Part shown: positions 1-8,659 of the stretch, in pieces
Numbering within the stretch: position 1 is the first letter of the stretch
Layout: the number at the start of each line of letters is the position of its first letter
Translations under genes and position numbers: made by a program
Source of the DNA: Paenibacillus sp. OK003
Lineage (GTDB): Bacteria; Bacillota; Bacilli; Paenibacillales; Paenibacillaceae
Reading direction: 5' to 3'
Assembly (NCBI RefSeq): GCF_900109515.1
Contig: NZ_FOBD01000005.1
Span: forward strand, 1-64,000
DNA: 64,000 bases
The notes under the pieces: generated by a model
Database searches by the model: none
The model's input: only the letters and a program-made list of their open reading frames with translations
Told to the model about the DNA's origin: nothing

Positions 1-95
1 TTCCACACGTACCCATCCCGAACACGACCGTTAAGCCCTCTAGCGCCGATGGTACTTGGACCGCAGGGTCCTGGGAGAGTAGGACGCCGCCAAGC
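1..95 (+). rRNA. rrf: 5S ribosomal RNA, 3' part
   Basis: The first 95 bases match the body and 3' end of a bacterial 5S rRNA: the CCATCCCGAACACGACCGTT block, the GGTACTTGGACC segment and the closing GGGAGAGTAGGACGCCGCCAAGC-type end. A full 5S is about 117 nt, so roughly 20 nt of the 5' end lie outside the window. It is the last gene of an rRNA operon and is followed at once by a strong terminator. Confidence 0.96.
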
Positions 96-100
96 AATCA

Positions 101-136
101 AAAGACACGATCGTATATAAGCGATCGTGTCTTTTT
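101..136 (+). terminator. rRNA operon terminator
   Basis: An inverted repeat (AAGACACGATCG, 8-nt loop, CGATCGTGTCTT) is followed by a T run ending near 136. The stem is 12-13 bp with no mismatch and starts 5 nt after the 5S end, so it should end the rRNA transcript. The following 180 bases up to dgk hold an extended -10 candidate (TGATACAAT, 253-261) without a good -35. Confidence 0.93.
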
Positions 137-319
137 CTGTTATTATGATTTTGGGAATGATTATAATTACTGTAGACTGTTTTATATATCTTCGTCTTAG
201 AGATAAAACTCATTTTATACATAAAATACTGGCCTTCCCATCATCCAAGCTGTGATACAATAGGTGGGGTCTATATAGAAACGGAAACACGCATGAGTAC
301 GAGGAGGAACTGAATCAAG

Positions 320-943
320 ATGAAATCAGCCCCGTTTATTGCCGTGGAGGGTCCGATTGGTGCGGGGAAAACAACGTTGGCAACGATGCTTTCTCAGGAA
401 TTGAACCTTCCGCTGGTCAAGGAAATTGTAGAAGAGAATCCCTTTTTGGCTTCCTTCTATCAGGATATAGATGAGTGGAGCTTCCAGCTTGAAATGTTTT
501 TTCTGTGTAACCGGTTTAAGCAACTGGAAGACACAGGCGTGCACTATATTAAGAAGAATACCCCCGTCATTTCGGACTATCATATCTATAAAAATATGAT
601 TTTTGCCGAACGTACCTTAAAGGGAACGAAACGGGACAAATACCGTCAAATCTATCATCTCTTAACGGATGATTTGCCGAAACCTAATCTGGTGCTCTAT
701 ATTGAGGCTGAACTCGATACATTGATGAAACGTATCAATAAACGCGGACGGTCTTTTGAGCAGGATATGGACCCCGCTTATATGGAGCAGTTAATTGCAG
801 ATTATAAAACAGGTATGGCGTACCTGGCTAGCAGACCGAATCCGCCAATTATCATTAAGGTGAATGCGGAGCAGCTCGATTTTGTAGAACATCCCGAACA
901 TTTCAAACAGATTGTTAATCAGGTAAAGGAGTATATCACATGA
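320..943 (+). CDS. dgk: Deoxyguanosine kinase-type deoxynucleoside kinase
   Basis: This is a cytosolic deoxynucleoside kinase that phosphorylates purine deoxynucleosides (mainly dGuo in Bacillus) for dNTP salvage. The 207 residues equal the usual length of the family. The P-loop GPIGAGKTT is at residues 11-19, a VISDYHIYK segment near 88-96 takes the place of the DRS motif of sister enzymes, and an arginine-rich LID (RGRSFEQD) lies near 148. An AGGAGG-type site sits about 12 nt before the ATG. The stop overlaps the start of the next kinase by 4 nt (ATGA), giving a coupled pair as in B. subtilis dgk-dck. The substrate is assigned by gene order and length, since the two paralogues cannot be separated with certainty by motifs alone. 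Confidence 0.9.
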   Translation: MKSAPFIAVEGPIGAGKTTLATMLSQELNLPLVKEIVEENPFLASFYQDIDEWSFQLEMFFLCNRFKQLEDTGVHYIKKNTPVISDYHIYKNMIFAERTLKGTKRDKYRQIYHLLTDDLPKPNLVLYIEAELDTLMKRINKRGRSFEQDMDPAYMEQLIADYKTGMAYLASRPNPPIIIKVNAEQLDFVEHPEHFKQIVNQVKEYIT

Positions 944-1590
944 ACAACTATGGCATTCCGGCCAATGCGTTAATTACGGTAGCAGGTACCGTTGGGGTGG
1001 GCAAATCTACGCTAACAGCAGCACTGGCAGAGCGTTTGAGCTTCAAGACTTCGCTTGAGCAGGTCGACCACAATCCCTATCTGGAAAAGTTCTATCATGA
1101 CTTCGAACGTTGGAGCTTCCATTTGCAGATTTATTTCCTCGCAGAACGTTTCAAGGAACAGAAGAAAATCTTTGAACTGGGCGGTGGATTTGTACAGGAT
1201 CGTTCTATCTATGAGGATACAGGTATCTTTGCGCAAATGCATGCGGATCAGGGCACAATGTCGGCTACGGATTTTGAGACGTACAGCAGTTTGTTTGAAG
1301 CAATGGTGATGACACCGTATTTCCCTCATCCGGACGTACTGATTTACCTGGAAGGCAGCCTGCCATCCATTCTGAATCGGATTACGGAACGCGGACGGGA
1401 GATGGAGATTCAGACGGACCGTTCTTACTGGGAGCATATGCATGAGCGCTATTCGGTATGGATTAATCAGTTTACGGCCTGTCCGGTACTGCGGTTGAAC
1501 ATTGATGAGTATGATGTGAATGACCCAGCATCGGTGGATGCCATTTTGGCGCAGATTGCTGCTGTCATTAATCCTTCCAAGAGAGCTTAA
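940..1590 (+). CDS. dck: Deoxyadenosine/deoxycytidine kinase
   Basis: Second deoxynucleoside kinase of the pair, expected to phosphorylate dAdo and dCyd in the cytosol. The 216-residue product has the P-loop GTVGVGKST at residues 16-24, the VQDRSIYED motif with the family DRS triad near 87-95, and the LID RGREMEIQTD near 146. The length fits B. subtilis Dck (about 217). It is translated from an ATG inside the last codons of dgk, so the two are made together. A terminator about 50 nt after the stop closes the unit. Confidence 0.9.
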   Translation: MNNYGIPANALITVAGTVGVGKSTLTAALAERLSFKTSLEQVDHNPYLEKFYHDFERWSFHLQIYFLAERFKEQKKIFELGGGFVQDRSIYEDTGIFAQMHADQGTMSATDFETYSSLFEAMVMTPYFPHPDVLIYLEGSLPSILNRITERGREMEIQTDRSYWEHMHERYSVWINQFTACPVLRLNIDEYDVNDPASVDAILAQIAAVINPSKRA

Positions 1591-1641
1591 GTGTATATAT
1601 AAACTGCCTTTTGACAAGAGATGATGAGAGTTATATCGTTT

Positions 1642-1683
1642 TCCCCTCTATGCCAGCGAAAGCTTCTAGAGGGGATTTTTTTC
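1642..1683 (+). terminator. Terminator of dgk-dck
   Basis: The 9-10 bp inverted repeat TCCCCTCTA / TAGAGGGGA is followed by seven or more T on the plus strand. On the minus strand the hairpin is followed by A residues, so it works only for dgk-dck and not for the convergent ferritin-like gene that ends at 1685. Confidence 0.88.
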
Positions 1684-1684
1684 G

Positions 1685-2146
1685 TTATTTGGTAATAGGA
1701 GAATTCTCAAAAGATGTTTTTGACTTATGCTCTGTTAAGTAATACAGGAACCAGACGGCATGTCTCTGTTCATCCGTTGCTGCACGGCGAAACGTTTCCT
1801 TAATGTAAGGGTCATTTGCTTGATCTGCGACTTGTGAGTAAAACTCAACCGTATTTTGCTCATCATTAAAAGCATAATCTATTCCCGCAAAATACTCTGA
1901 TGGACAATCCGGAGAGATTTGGACCGTAGGTTGCGTACCTGTTAACGAAACATAAATAGCGGTGAATTTTTGAAGATGCTCTAGTTCATCAAGACGTATC
2001 TCCAGAATACGGGCTTTTTCCACTTCTGAGGGTGCCAATTCTGCCAGTTTTGCGTAACAGGCAATTGCTGAGGATTCTCCATTAATAGCTTTGGAAATTT
2101 GCGCTAACAGCATGTTGTCATTCCGGAAATAGGGAACATAGTACAT
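1685..2146 (-). CDS. Ferritin-like di-iron family protein
   Basis: A 153-residue all-helical protein of the ferritin-like superfamily. Metal-ligand patterns occur in each of four helices: GESSAI (E near 24), DELEHL (E/H near 54-57), DEQNTVEFY near 96-104, and DEQRHAVWF near 126-134. This spacing of E and ExxH motifs is typical of rubrerythrin/ferritin-like di-iron sites. An oxidative-stress or iron role is possible but not shown. The start at 2146 was chosen over an in-frame ATG 18 nt upstream because GGAAGGAG lies 8 nt before it and inside the longer reading. It stands alone, convergent to dck. Confidence 0.75.
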   Translation of the reverse strand: MYYVPYFRNDNMLLAQISKAINGESSAIACYAKLAELAPSEVEKARILEIRLDELEHLQKFTAIYVSLTGTQPTVQISPDCPSEYFAGIDYAFNDEQNTVEFYSQVADQANDPYIKETFRRAATDEQRHAVWFLYYLTEHKSKTSFENSPITK

Positions 2147-2338
2147 GGGGAGTACTCCTTCCAAACACGTTTTAACCAGAATATGCGGTTATTGGGCGGA
2201 TGTTCCTATTTCTTAAAGAGTGAGGGAACGTCACAAAAGCAGGGAGAAATTTGTTGAATAAATGGGGAATTTGTGGTTTCATAGGAAAGGTGATTTCTGG
2301 AAAAGAAGCATAAGCATGACTCAGGAGGGAAAGTCAAC

Positions 2339-2821
2339 GTGGGAGAGAAACAAGGGATCAAGATCGGCATGCCAATCGTTGGTGGATTATTGGCAGCAAT
2401 TGTAGGAGGCATTGTGTGGGCAGTGATCGCTGCCATGACGGAAAGGGAGCTTGGGCTCATTGCTATCGTCATTGGGGCACTCACAGGCTACGCGGTTGTA
2501 TTGTTCTCGAACAAAAGGATCGCGACGGTACATAAAGCCATTGCAGTCATCTTTGCACTTATCGGTATTTTGCTTGGGAAGTATTTGACGGTGGTGTATT
2601 TTACTTCCGAGTTGTTCAGCGATGCGGGCATGATGGATCTGGTGTTCGATGGTGAGATGGTAAGTGCATTTGTGGATACTTTTATGGATTATTTCAGCGA
2701 GCCGGTTGACCTGTTATTCATCGTGCTGGCGATTGTATCGGCATGGCAGATTCCAGGACGGATGGCGAAGACCAGTCTGGCATCGGATGCTTCTTCGTCT
2801 GATCACGCTCCCAGAGCTTAA
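2339..2821 (+). CDS. Small polytopic membrane protein of unknown function
   Basis: The 160-residue product starts at GTG, 8 nt after a CAGGAGGGA site. Hydrophobic stretches near residues 14-33, 39-56, 64-86 and 121-138 predict four membrane helices. A charged segment with the motif FDGEMVSAFVDTF separates helices 3 and 4, and the tail (SLASDASSSDHAPRA) is hydrophilic. I recognise no family. It is probably a single-gene unit, closed by the hairpin at 2937. Confidence 0.7.
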   Translation: MGEKQGIKIGMPIVGGLLAAIVGGIVWAVIAAMTERELGLIAIVIGALTGYAVVLFSNKRIATVHKAIAVIFALIGILLGKYLTVVYFTSELFSDAGMMDLVFDGEMVSAFVDTFMDYFSEPVDLLFIVLAIVSAWQIPGRMAKTSLASDASSSDHAPRA

Positions 2822-2936
2822 CGGATGGATATCAGGAAGCAAGACCTGTGTAATACAGGGACTACATCGATTAAAAAAAGTACTCAGAGTGAATGACTGT
2901 AATGGTTTATTCACATTGCGGCTGAGATACTACAAG

Positions 2937-2973
2937 AGGGACGTGACGCCTTAGTGCGTACGTCCCTTTTTTG
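2937..2973 (+). terminator. Terminator after the membrane protein gene
   Basis: AGGGACGT and ACGTCCCT form an 8-bp stem followed by TTTTTT. The 386-base stretch between 2822 and 3207 holds this terminator. A 65-codon ORF at 2971-3168 lacks a ribosome site and family resemblance, and I see nothing else there. Confidence 0.85.
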
Positions 2974-3207
2974 TGTAAACTGAGTCATGGTGAATCCCTC
3001 GGCTGTCCAGCACATTGCATGAACACGGAAAAGATGTGGCAGAACGGAATTCTATTTAACACGAGCATATTGCCTATATCGAGAGAGCAAGTTTTCATTA
3101 GCAATAGAAAGTTCGAAATGGAACTACTTGTCTACAACTTATACCTGATTGCGAGGGGCATCGGATAATACGGATAATGCTATAGGTGGAATCAATGTAG
3201 GCCTAGA

Positions 3208-3951
3208 TTAGCTGTTTCGATCAGCAAACACTGCCATGGCATCCCTCATAAATACAGCCAAGCCTTCCCCGAATTGATCAATATTACGTGTGAACCGTTC
3301 GTCGTCTACGTACATTTGGCCCAGCCCTCTGAAGACTTCAGGAGAATAATTGCCCACGTTGTTCAGACAGCGGTACCATTCCAAGATTCCGGCTTGAGCT
3401 TCGGCAGAGGTTGGATCCGTGTGACGGATTGCTGCAAGACGGGTGTAGATTGAATTCATTTGATCGGATATAGCTTTTTGCTCCTCAGGAGACTGTTTGT
3501 GTAACTTTTGATTAGCCTGATCCACCGCTTGGTCTCCCCAACGTTCCCTCGCTTCCTGTTCATACGGATGTTGACTGAAATTAAACCCTTCAAATTGTTC
3601 TTTGGCTGTCATCTTAATTTCTCCTCTCACATGTTGAACCGATTTATCAATGGTGGCGATCATTTGGTCCAACCGCTGGCGTTTCTCCAGCAAAATACGG
3701 CGATGCATATTCAGGGCTTCTTCTCGATCGAACGATGGATTGTTTATGATCTCCTTGATATCTTTCAGAGAGAAATCGAGTTCTTTAAAAAATAAAATCT
3801 GCTGCAGCATTTCCAGATTGGCATCTGAATACAGTCGATATCCGGCAGAAGTCACTTCGTCCGGTGTTAACAGTCCGATCTCATCATAATGATGCAGTGT
3901 GCGCACACTGATCCCGACAAGTTCGGCCACTTCTTTTACTTTCATGGCCAT
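3208..3951 (-). CDS. MerR family regulator with TipAS effector domain (Mta-like)
   Basis: A 247-residue DNA-binding activator. The N-terminal MerR winged helix (residues 1-70, with VGISVRTLHHYDEIGLLTP) is followed by a coiled-coil linker (about 75-115, LEKRQRLDQM) and a TipAS domain (about 120-247) with the typical FEGFNFSQHPYEQEARERWG segment. In Mta and TipA this domain binds hydrophobic or thiopeptide drugs and triggers activation of efflux or its own gene. The start at 3951 follows AAGGAGGT by 7 nt; the longer in-frame reading would place that site inside the gene. Its promoter (3976-4006) has the distorted spacing of MerR targets, so it probably activates itself. No efflux gene is adjacent. 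Confidence 0.9.
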   Translation of the reverse strand: MAMKVKEVAELVGISVRTLHHYDEIGLLTPDEVTSAGYRLYSDANLEMLQQILFFKELDFSLKDIKEIINNPSFDREEALNMHRRILLEKRQRLDQMIATIDKSVQHVRGEIKMTAKEQFEGFNFSQHPYEQEARERWGDQAVDQANQKLHKQSPEEQKAISDQMNSIYTRLAAIRHTDPTSAEAQAGILEWYRCLNNVGNYSPEVFRGLGQMYVDDERFTRNIDQFGEGLAVFMRDAMAVFADRNS

Positions 3952-3975
3952 GATGGAAACCTCCTTACACCACCG

Positions 3976-4006
3976 ATTGTACAGCGTCACGTTACGTGAG
4001 AGTCAA
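3976..4006 (-). promoter_or_regulatory. MerR-type promoter with 19-bp spacer and operator palindrome
   Basis: On the minus strand TTGACT (4001-4006) and TACAAT (3976-3981) are separated by 19 bp instead of 17. The spacer holds a palindrome of TCACGT and ACGTGA around one base (about 3987-3999). Over-long spacers with a central dyad are the hallmark of MerR-activated promoters. The element lies 24 nt upstream of the regulator's start codon. Confidence 0.85.
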
Positions 4007-4011
4007 CAAGT

Positions 4012-4044
4012 AAAAATAAGATGCAGGCACGGAAACTGCATCTT
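4012..4044 (-). terminator. Terminator of the thiamine operon
   Basis: AAGATGCAG and CTGCATCTT form a 9-bp stem with a 9-nt loop, followed on the minus strand by ATTTTTA. It ends transcription from thiE and lies only 6 nt from the -35 box of the MerR promoter, so it also insulates that promoter. Confidence 0.88.
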
Positions 4045-4056
4045 GAGAATGACTGA

Positions 4057-4088
4057 GTGTGCTGCACGAACTATTTGGTGCAGCACAC
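4057..4088. other. Perfect 11-bp hairpin downstream of thiE
   Basis: GTGTGCTGCAC and GTGCAGCACAC flank a 10-nt loop. It lies between the thiE stop codon and the operon terminator and has no T tract of its own. It may protect the mRNA 3' end or assist termination. Confidence 0.6.
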
Positions 4089-4114
4089 GGGCTGGCGGTG
4101 CAGGGAGCGCATGG

Positions 4115-4780
4115 CTACGCCTGCATCCCGCGCACCGCCGCAGCGAACTGCGCAGCCGCTGCGCGCACCTCGGCCGCGCCCGCGATGGCGGAGATGACGG
4201 CTACGCCGTCGGCTCCTGCCGCCATCACGGCGGCCGTGGTATCGGGCGTAATGCCGCCGATACCCACCACCGGAACTGCGATGCCTGCGGCGCGCAGTTC
4301 TGCAACCCCTGCGGGGCCCAGCACAGCGTGGGCATCCGCTTTGGACTGCGTCGGGTACATGGGCCCGACGCCAAGATAGTCGGCGCCCGCCTGCACCGCA
4401 CGGCGGGCTTCCAGCGCGGAGTGGGCGGATACGCCAAGCATCCGCCCAACTCCAATGCGGGCGCGTACCAGCGCCGCGTCCGCATCGTCCTGGCCGACAT
4501 GCATGCCGTCGGCCTGCACCGCCACAGCCAGCTCCACATCATCGTTCACGATGAACGGTATCTCGTGCTGGCTGCACACCTCGCGAAGCCGCATCGCAAG
4601 CGTGATGCGTGCTTCGCCAACCAGAGCGCCAGTTCCTTTTTCCCGGAACTGGAACAGCGTAATGCCGCCAGCGATGGCTTGGCGCAGCACTTCCACCGGG
4701 TCACGCGTCGTATTCACGCTGCCCATGACCAAATACACCTGCATCGCACGTCGTACCGCTTCTGCATCCAGAGGGCGCAT
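4115..4780 (-). CDS. thiE: Thiamine phosphate synthase
   Basis: Joins HMP pyrophosphate and hydroxyethylthiazole phosphate to make thiamine phosphate (cytosol). The 221-residue TIM barrel shows LFQFREKGTG near 40, the diphosphate/Mg site FIVNDDVELAV near 76 with GMHVGQDD near 92, the YLGVGPMYPTQSK loop near 135, and the phosphate loop VVGIGGITPDT near 170. The start overlaps the thiD stop as TAATG, so translation is coupled. The gene is richer in GC than its neighbours, with an alanine-rich C-terminus, which also creates long antisense ORFs. Confidence 0.95.
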   Translation of the reverse strand: MRPLDAEAVRRAMQVYLVMGSVNTTRDPVEVLRQAIAGGITLFQFREKGTGALVGEARITLAMRLREVCSQHEIPFIVNDDVELAVAVQADGMHVGQDDADAALVRARIGVGRMLGVSAHSALEARRAVQAGADYLGVGPMYPTQSKADAHAVLGPAGVAELRAAGIAVPVVGIGGITPDTTAAVMAAGADGVAVISAIAGAAEVRAAAAQFAAAVRGMQA

Positions 4781-5592
4781 TATTGTTCACCCCGCAGTCT
4801 GCGCTGATACGCAAAATGATTCGTCGGCCCATGTCCGGCCCCAATCCCCAGCTCATCTTCAATGGCTGCCTGAATGAATGCTCGCGCGGTGGTGACGGCA
4901 GCCAGCACAGTAGAGCCCTTCGCCAATTCGGCAGTAATGGCCGCAGAATACGTACATCCCGTTCCATGGGTATGTCTTGTCACCACCCGAACGTTCTCCA
5001 GATAGTGAAAAGACTGCCCATCATAAAGCACATCGACAATCATGCCACTTCCCTCATCATGACCACCTTTCACCAATGCATACGTGGAGCCCATCTGTAC
5101 GAGCCGCCTTGCGGCTTCTTCACGCTGACTCAAATTCATAATAGACATTCCAGTAAGAAGCTCGGCTTCCGGAATGTTCGGTGTCGTGATCAGTGCATGA
5201 GGCAGCAGCTCTGTAATTAACGCCTGAATGGCCTCCTGCTGCAGCAGAGGGGCGCCGCCTTTGGCAACCATAACCGGATCGATGACCAGATTGGACCAGC
5301 CGTATTGCTGCCTTTTCTCGGCGACCAGTCGAATAATTTCGGCACTGTAGAGCATGCCCGTCTTCACGGCTGAAGGTTGAAAATCCTCCCCGGTCGAATC
5401 CAATTGTTGAGCGATACCTTCATATGAAATAGGGAAGACGCCCTGCACACCTGTTGTATTTTGGGCAGCAATAGCTGTAATCACAGTCATGCCGTATACA
5501 CCGAGCTCCTGAAAGGCCTTCAGATCAGCTTGAATTCCGGCGCCGCCACCATTATCGGAACCAGCAATCGTCAAAGCCTGCGCAATACTCAT
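4780..5592 (-). CDS. thiD: Hydroxymethylpyrimidine/phosphomethylpyrimidine kinase
   Basis: Phosphorylates HMP and then HMP phosphate, giving the pyrimidine substrate of ThiE. The 270 residues are usual for this ribokinase-fold family. The substrate segment TIAGSDNGGGAGIQADLK is near residues 8-25, and the catalytic/anion-hole motif THGTGCTYSAA near 208. It lies between thiM and thiE with a TAATG junction on each side, so all three salvage enzymes should be made together. ThiD serves both imported HMP (from YkoEDC) and any pyrimidine released inside the cell. Confidence 0.95.
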   Translation of the reverse strand: MSIAQALTIAGSDNGGGAGIQADLKAFQELGVYGMTVITAIAAQNTTGVQGVFPISYEGIAQQLDSTGEDFQPSAVKTGMLYSAEIIRLVAEKRQQYGWSNLVIDPVMVAKGGAPLLQQEAIQALITELLPHALITTPNIPEAELLTGMSIMNLSQREEAARRLVQMGSTYALVKGGHDEGSGMIVDVLYDGQSFHYLENVRVVTRHTHGTGCTYSAAITAELAKGSTVLAAVTTARAFIQAAIEDELGIGAGHGPTNHFAYQRRLRGEQ

Positions 5593-6401
5593 TACGCACC
5601 TCCATCAAACTGGCGAACCTGTGCACGCTGTGCAAGAACGTCAGGTGTAACTTGGGCCAGTTGATTCAGCAATTCGATCTGGAAGCTGCCCGGTCCCAGG
5701 TCAGCGGTACGTTCCGCCGCAATCTCTGCTGCAACGCCATAGAAAGCGAGTGCCTCCACAACACTGCCCAGCAAGTCGTCTCCCGGTTTCGCAATGGCTG
5801 CAAAAGCACCAATTACCGAGCTGAGTAAGCAGCCTGCACCAGTTACTTGGGTAAGCAAGGCATGTCCATTACTCGTCAGGAACGTCGTTTGTCCATCCGT
5901 AATGACATCCTCGCGTCCGGTAATGACGACCACACAGCCGAGTTTTTGTGCTGCCCGTTCCGCTATTCCGATTCGATCTCCATCGCCTTGACCTGCATCC
6001 ACACCTTTGATGCTCCAATGCTCATCGATGACATTGGCGACTTCCGCCACATTGCCCCGCAACACCGTGAGATGAAGCTCACGAACGAGCATCTGAACGG
6101 TTTCCGTACGATAGGCGGTCGCGCCAGCTCCAACCGGATCGAGCACAACAGGCACATTATTTGAATTAGCCGATTGCCCAGCCAGGCGGACTGCCTCAAC
6201 TACCTTTTCGTCCAGAGTACCAATGTTCAGTACAACCGCTCCCGACATCTTGGCAACATCTGCGACTTCTTCATGCGCATAGGCCATAAAGGGAGATGCA
6301 CCTAGTGCGAGCAAACCGTTTGCCGTAAACGGAGCAACGACAATATTTGTAATGTTATGAACTAGCGGATTTTGCGTACGAACACGTTCCAGATAAGACA
6401 T
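5592..6401 (-). CDS. thiM: Hydroxyethylthiazole kinase
   Basis: Phosphorylates salvaged 4-methyl-5-hydroxyethylthiazole for ThiE. The 269-residue protein begins with the family motif [18 protein letters not shown] (residues 12-29), followed by ALGASPFMA and the GAGC anion-hole motif in [10 protein letters not shown] near 195-204. An AGGAGG-type site lies about 7 nt before the ATG. It is first of the thiM-thiD-thiE cluster. No thiC, thiG, thiO or tenA is in the window, so this locus is for salvage. The 296-base gap to the upstream transporter gene leaves open whether it is read through from the riboswitch or has its own promoter. Confidence 0.95.
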   Translation of the reverse strand: MSYLERVRTQNPLVHNITNIVVAPFTANGLLALGASPFMAYAHEEVADVAKMSGAVVLNIGTLDEKVVEAVRLAGQSANSNNVPVVLDPVGAGATAYRTETVQMLVRELHLTVLRGNVAEVANVIDEHWSIKGVDAGQGDGDRIGIAERAAQKLGCVVVITGREDVITDGQTTFLTSNGHALLTQVTGAGCLLSSVIGAFAAIAKPGDDLLGSVVEALAFYGVAAEIAAERTADLGPGSFQIELLNQLAQVTPDVLAQRAQVRQFDGGA

Positions 6402-6521
6402 ATGAGTTCCTCCTTATAAATAAGCAAATTAATCAATAAAAGTGTCAGGGCAGGGTGGGCCTTATTTATGTTGTTATTCTGCAACGTTCTTGAATAGGGG
6501 GGCCATTAAATCATGGGAACT

Positions 6522-6542
6522 AAAAGCTATTCTCGGATAGCT
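6522..6542 (-). terminator. Weak hairpin between the thiamine transporter and thiM
   Basis: AGCTAT and ATAGCT form a 6-bp stem with a 6-nt loop, followed on the minus strand by only four T. It might cause partial termination between the transporter genes and thiMDE. The rest of the 6402-6697 gap shows no gene or clear promoter. Confidence 0.35.
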
Positions 6543-6697
6543 ACAAAGTGCATATAGAAAGCTTAATTAAAATTCCTATCCTCGATAAAGATTCCATTCG
6601 TACAGTGATTGAATTCTGCAGCTACTCATGTGGGCGTCATCCGATAATGAATGTACAACTTTCAAAATCTCTTGATCTCACCCGGCAGTCGAGTTTC

Positions 6698-7765
6698 CTA
6701 CTCACCCTGCAAATTGATAAAAGCATCCTCAGCCTTTACGGAATCCGGAATCAGTTCACTTTGAACCAACCATGCCCGTACGTTTTCCCAAGAAGAGGCG
6801 TCCTGCCTGCCAAACGGCTTATCTTCTTCATTCATCAGTGGCAGTAAAATATTCAGACTTTTGGTTTCGATCTCCGGATCAAGTGGAGACGTTTCGTTCT
6901 CATGTGCGAGGAGAATGTTCAGCGCGTCCTCGGGATGCTCTGTTACATATTTCTGTCCTTCCTGCATCGCTTTGATGAAGCGGGTAAGCTGATCTTTCTT
7001 CGCTTCAATGCCCGCATCACTTGCAGTGAGGACCAGTTCATAATAATCAGGTACGCCGTAATCGACGGGATTGATCGCTTTCATGGCATGGCCTTCCTTT
7101 TCCAGAATCAATTGTTCATGGTTAATAAAACCACCCATAATGGCATCTGCCTGCCCGGAAGCCAGGGAAGGGATTAGGTCAAATCCTACATCGACCAGAT
7201 TCATCTTGTCGGCATTACCGCCATCTTGGCTGATCATGGTACGCACCATCGCTTCATACAGAGGGATTGAGGAATAGCCGACCGTCAGCGTTTCAAGATC
7301 TTTTGGCAATTTCACTTTACCGTTGAGTTCGGTTAACAGATGCACAAGCGGATGCCGAACGACGGCTGCAATCGAACGTACAGGAATGTTTTCCCCACGC
7401 GCGAGCAAGATTTGCGGCTGATAGCTCAGCGCCAGATCGATTTTCCCGGCAGCAACAAGCTTGAGTGAGTCATTGGTATCGGCAGGCATCTGAATATCAA
7501 CATCCAGACCTTGATCCGCGAAGTAACCTTTTTCCTGTGCAGCATAGATGAAGGAATGCACTGCATTCGGATACCAATCGAGCATGATGGACAGCTTGTC
7601 TTTGGATGCCGATGACCTCTCGGCCGCAGATGATTCTGTATCTTTTGCATTGGAAGCTGAATCTGTAGCAGGTGTGTTGGTACCCGTATTTCCGCATCCG
7701 CTGACGATCAGCAACAGAAACATGAGCAGAATGGGGAGCAGGGAGTAGATATGTTTTTTCTTCAT
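6698..7765 (-). CDS. NMT1/THI5-like substrate-binding lipoprotein of a thiamine-precursor ABC transporter
   Basis: This extracytoplasmic lipoprotein (355 residues from the chosen start) should deliver a thiamine pyrimidine precursor to the membrane permease. The signal peptide MKKKHIYSLLPILLMFLLLI ends in the lipobox VSGC. Next come a low-complexity TDSASNAKDTESSAAERSSA linker and the NMT1-type core starting LSIMLDWYPNAVHSFIYAA, as in ThiY and yeast THI5. The start at 7765 has GAGGAA 9 nt upstream; the longer ORF adds 13 residues without a ribosome site. Regulation by the TPP riboswitch upstream of the operon supports the substrate class. Whether it carries HMP, formylaminopyrimidine or another precursor cannot be decided here (ThiY-like). 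Confidence 0.85.
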   Translation of the reverse strand: MKKKHIYSLLPILLMFLLLIVSGCGNTGTNTPATDSASNAKDTESSAAERSSASKDKLSIMLDWYPNAVHSFIYAAQEKGYFADQGLDVDIQMPADTNDSLKLVAAGKIDLALSYQPQILLARGENIPVRSIAAVVRHPLVHLLTELNGKVKLPKDLETLTVGYSSIPLYEAMVRTMISQDGGNADKMNLVDVGFDLIPSLASGQADAIMGGFINHEQLILEKEGHAMKAINPVDYGVPDYYELVLTASDAGIEAKKDQLTRFIKAMQEGQKYVTEHPEDALNILLAHENETSPLDPEIETKSLNILLPLMNEEDKPFGRQDASSWENVRAWLVQSELIPDSVKAEDAFINLQGE

Positions 7766-7813
7766 AGCTTCAAATTCCTCATTTCCTTTTATCAGTTTAA
7801 TCAATCATAAATT

Positions 7814-8659
7814 TTAAGTCTGTTTTGGTAGGTCTGCCTCCGGAACTGATCCAGCTTTTCTTTTACCTGCATGACGTGGTGTACTGAATCTTCTCTCCAT
7901 CCATGCAATGAGTACAAACAGGGCGATACCGAGAAGGGATAACAGCACAATGGCGGCGAACATGGCATCCGTGTTCATATTGCTCGACATTCTGCGGCTG
8001 AAGTAACCGAGACCCTTGCTTCCACCGAGCCATTCCCCGATCGTTGCACCGACCACACAATACACCACAGACATTTTCAGTCCCGAAAAGAAGGAGGGAA
8101 GGGCAAGTGGAATCTGGAGTTTGCGAAAAATATCCCACTTGCTGGCCCCCATCGTCAGCAGCAGTTCACGCTGCTCCGGATCACCCTGGCGCAGGCCATC
8201 GTAGGTGCTCACCACAATCGGGAAAAATGCGATCAGGAACACCACCGCAACTTTACTCCACAAGGTGTAGCCAAACCACAGGATGAAGACGGGGGAGAGG
8301 GCAATCAGCGGGATCGTCTGACTGAGCACGATGAAGGGATATAACGCTTTTTCAATCGACCGATTCATATACATACCCGTTGCAAGTGCAATTCCGGCAC
8401 CAATGGATAAGCCAAAACCAACGACAACCTCCATCAAGGTAGCGGGCAGATGTGTACCCAGCAGAAGGTGGCGATGCTCATACAGGGAACGGACAATCGC
8501 CGTCGGGGCTGGAATGATGAAGGAAGGCACCCATCCCATACGTACAATCCACTCCCAGAGAGCAAGCAGCAAGATCATGAGCAAAAGAAACAGACCATAA
8601 CGGGCAAGCCAACCTCTTACGCTATACTTCGTGCTATCTCTCAAGTTACCGTCTTGCAT
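7814..8659 (-). CDS. ABC transporter permease, thiamine-precursor uptake
   Basis: A 281-residue BPD-type permease with about six membrane helices (first FLLLMILLLALWEWIV near 24-39). The EAA loop for ATPase contact reads LLLTMGASKWDIFRKLQIPLALPS near 165-188. The arrangement matches ThiX/SsuC-type permeases. Its start lies inside the end of the ATPase gene (14-nt overlap), and the binding protein follows about 50 nt after its stop. The three genes form one riboswitch-controlled transporter (ThiX-like). Confidence 0.87.
   Translation of the reverse strand: MQDGNLRDSTKYSVRGWLARYGLFLLLMILLLALWEWIVRMGWVPSFIIPAPTAIVRSLYEHRHLLLGTHLPATLMEVVVGFGLSIGAGIALATGMYMNRSIEKALYPFIVLSQTIPLIALSPVFILWFGYTLWSKVAVVFLIAFFPIVVSTYDGLRQGDPEQRELLLTMGASKWDIFRKLQIPLALPSFFSGLKMSVVYCVVGATIGEWLGGSKGLGYFSRRMSSNMNTDAMFAAIVLLSLLGIALFVLIAWMERRFSTPRHAGKRKAGSVPEADLPKQT

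Noticed and set aside
1012..1617. 201-codon ORF antisense to dck
   Set aside because: Overlaps the P-loop kinase throughout and lacks a ribosome site.
2880..2973. Possible riboswitch (GCTGAGAT) before the terminator
   Set aside because: Only the short GCTGAGA word fits a THI element; the other conserved blocks are missing and no gene follows on this strand.
2971..3168. 65-codon ORF after the terminator at 2937
   Set aside because: No ribosome site, no promoter and no family resemblance.
3899..4807. 302-codon ORF antisense to thiE
   Set aside because: The sense frame is clear ThiE; the antisense frame is long only because thiE is GC-rich and has no domain or ribosome site.
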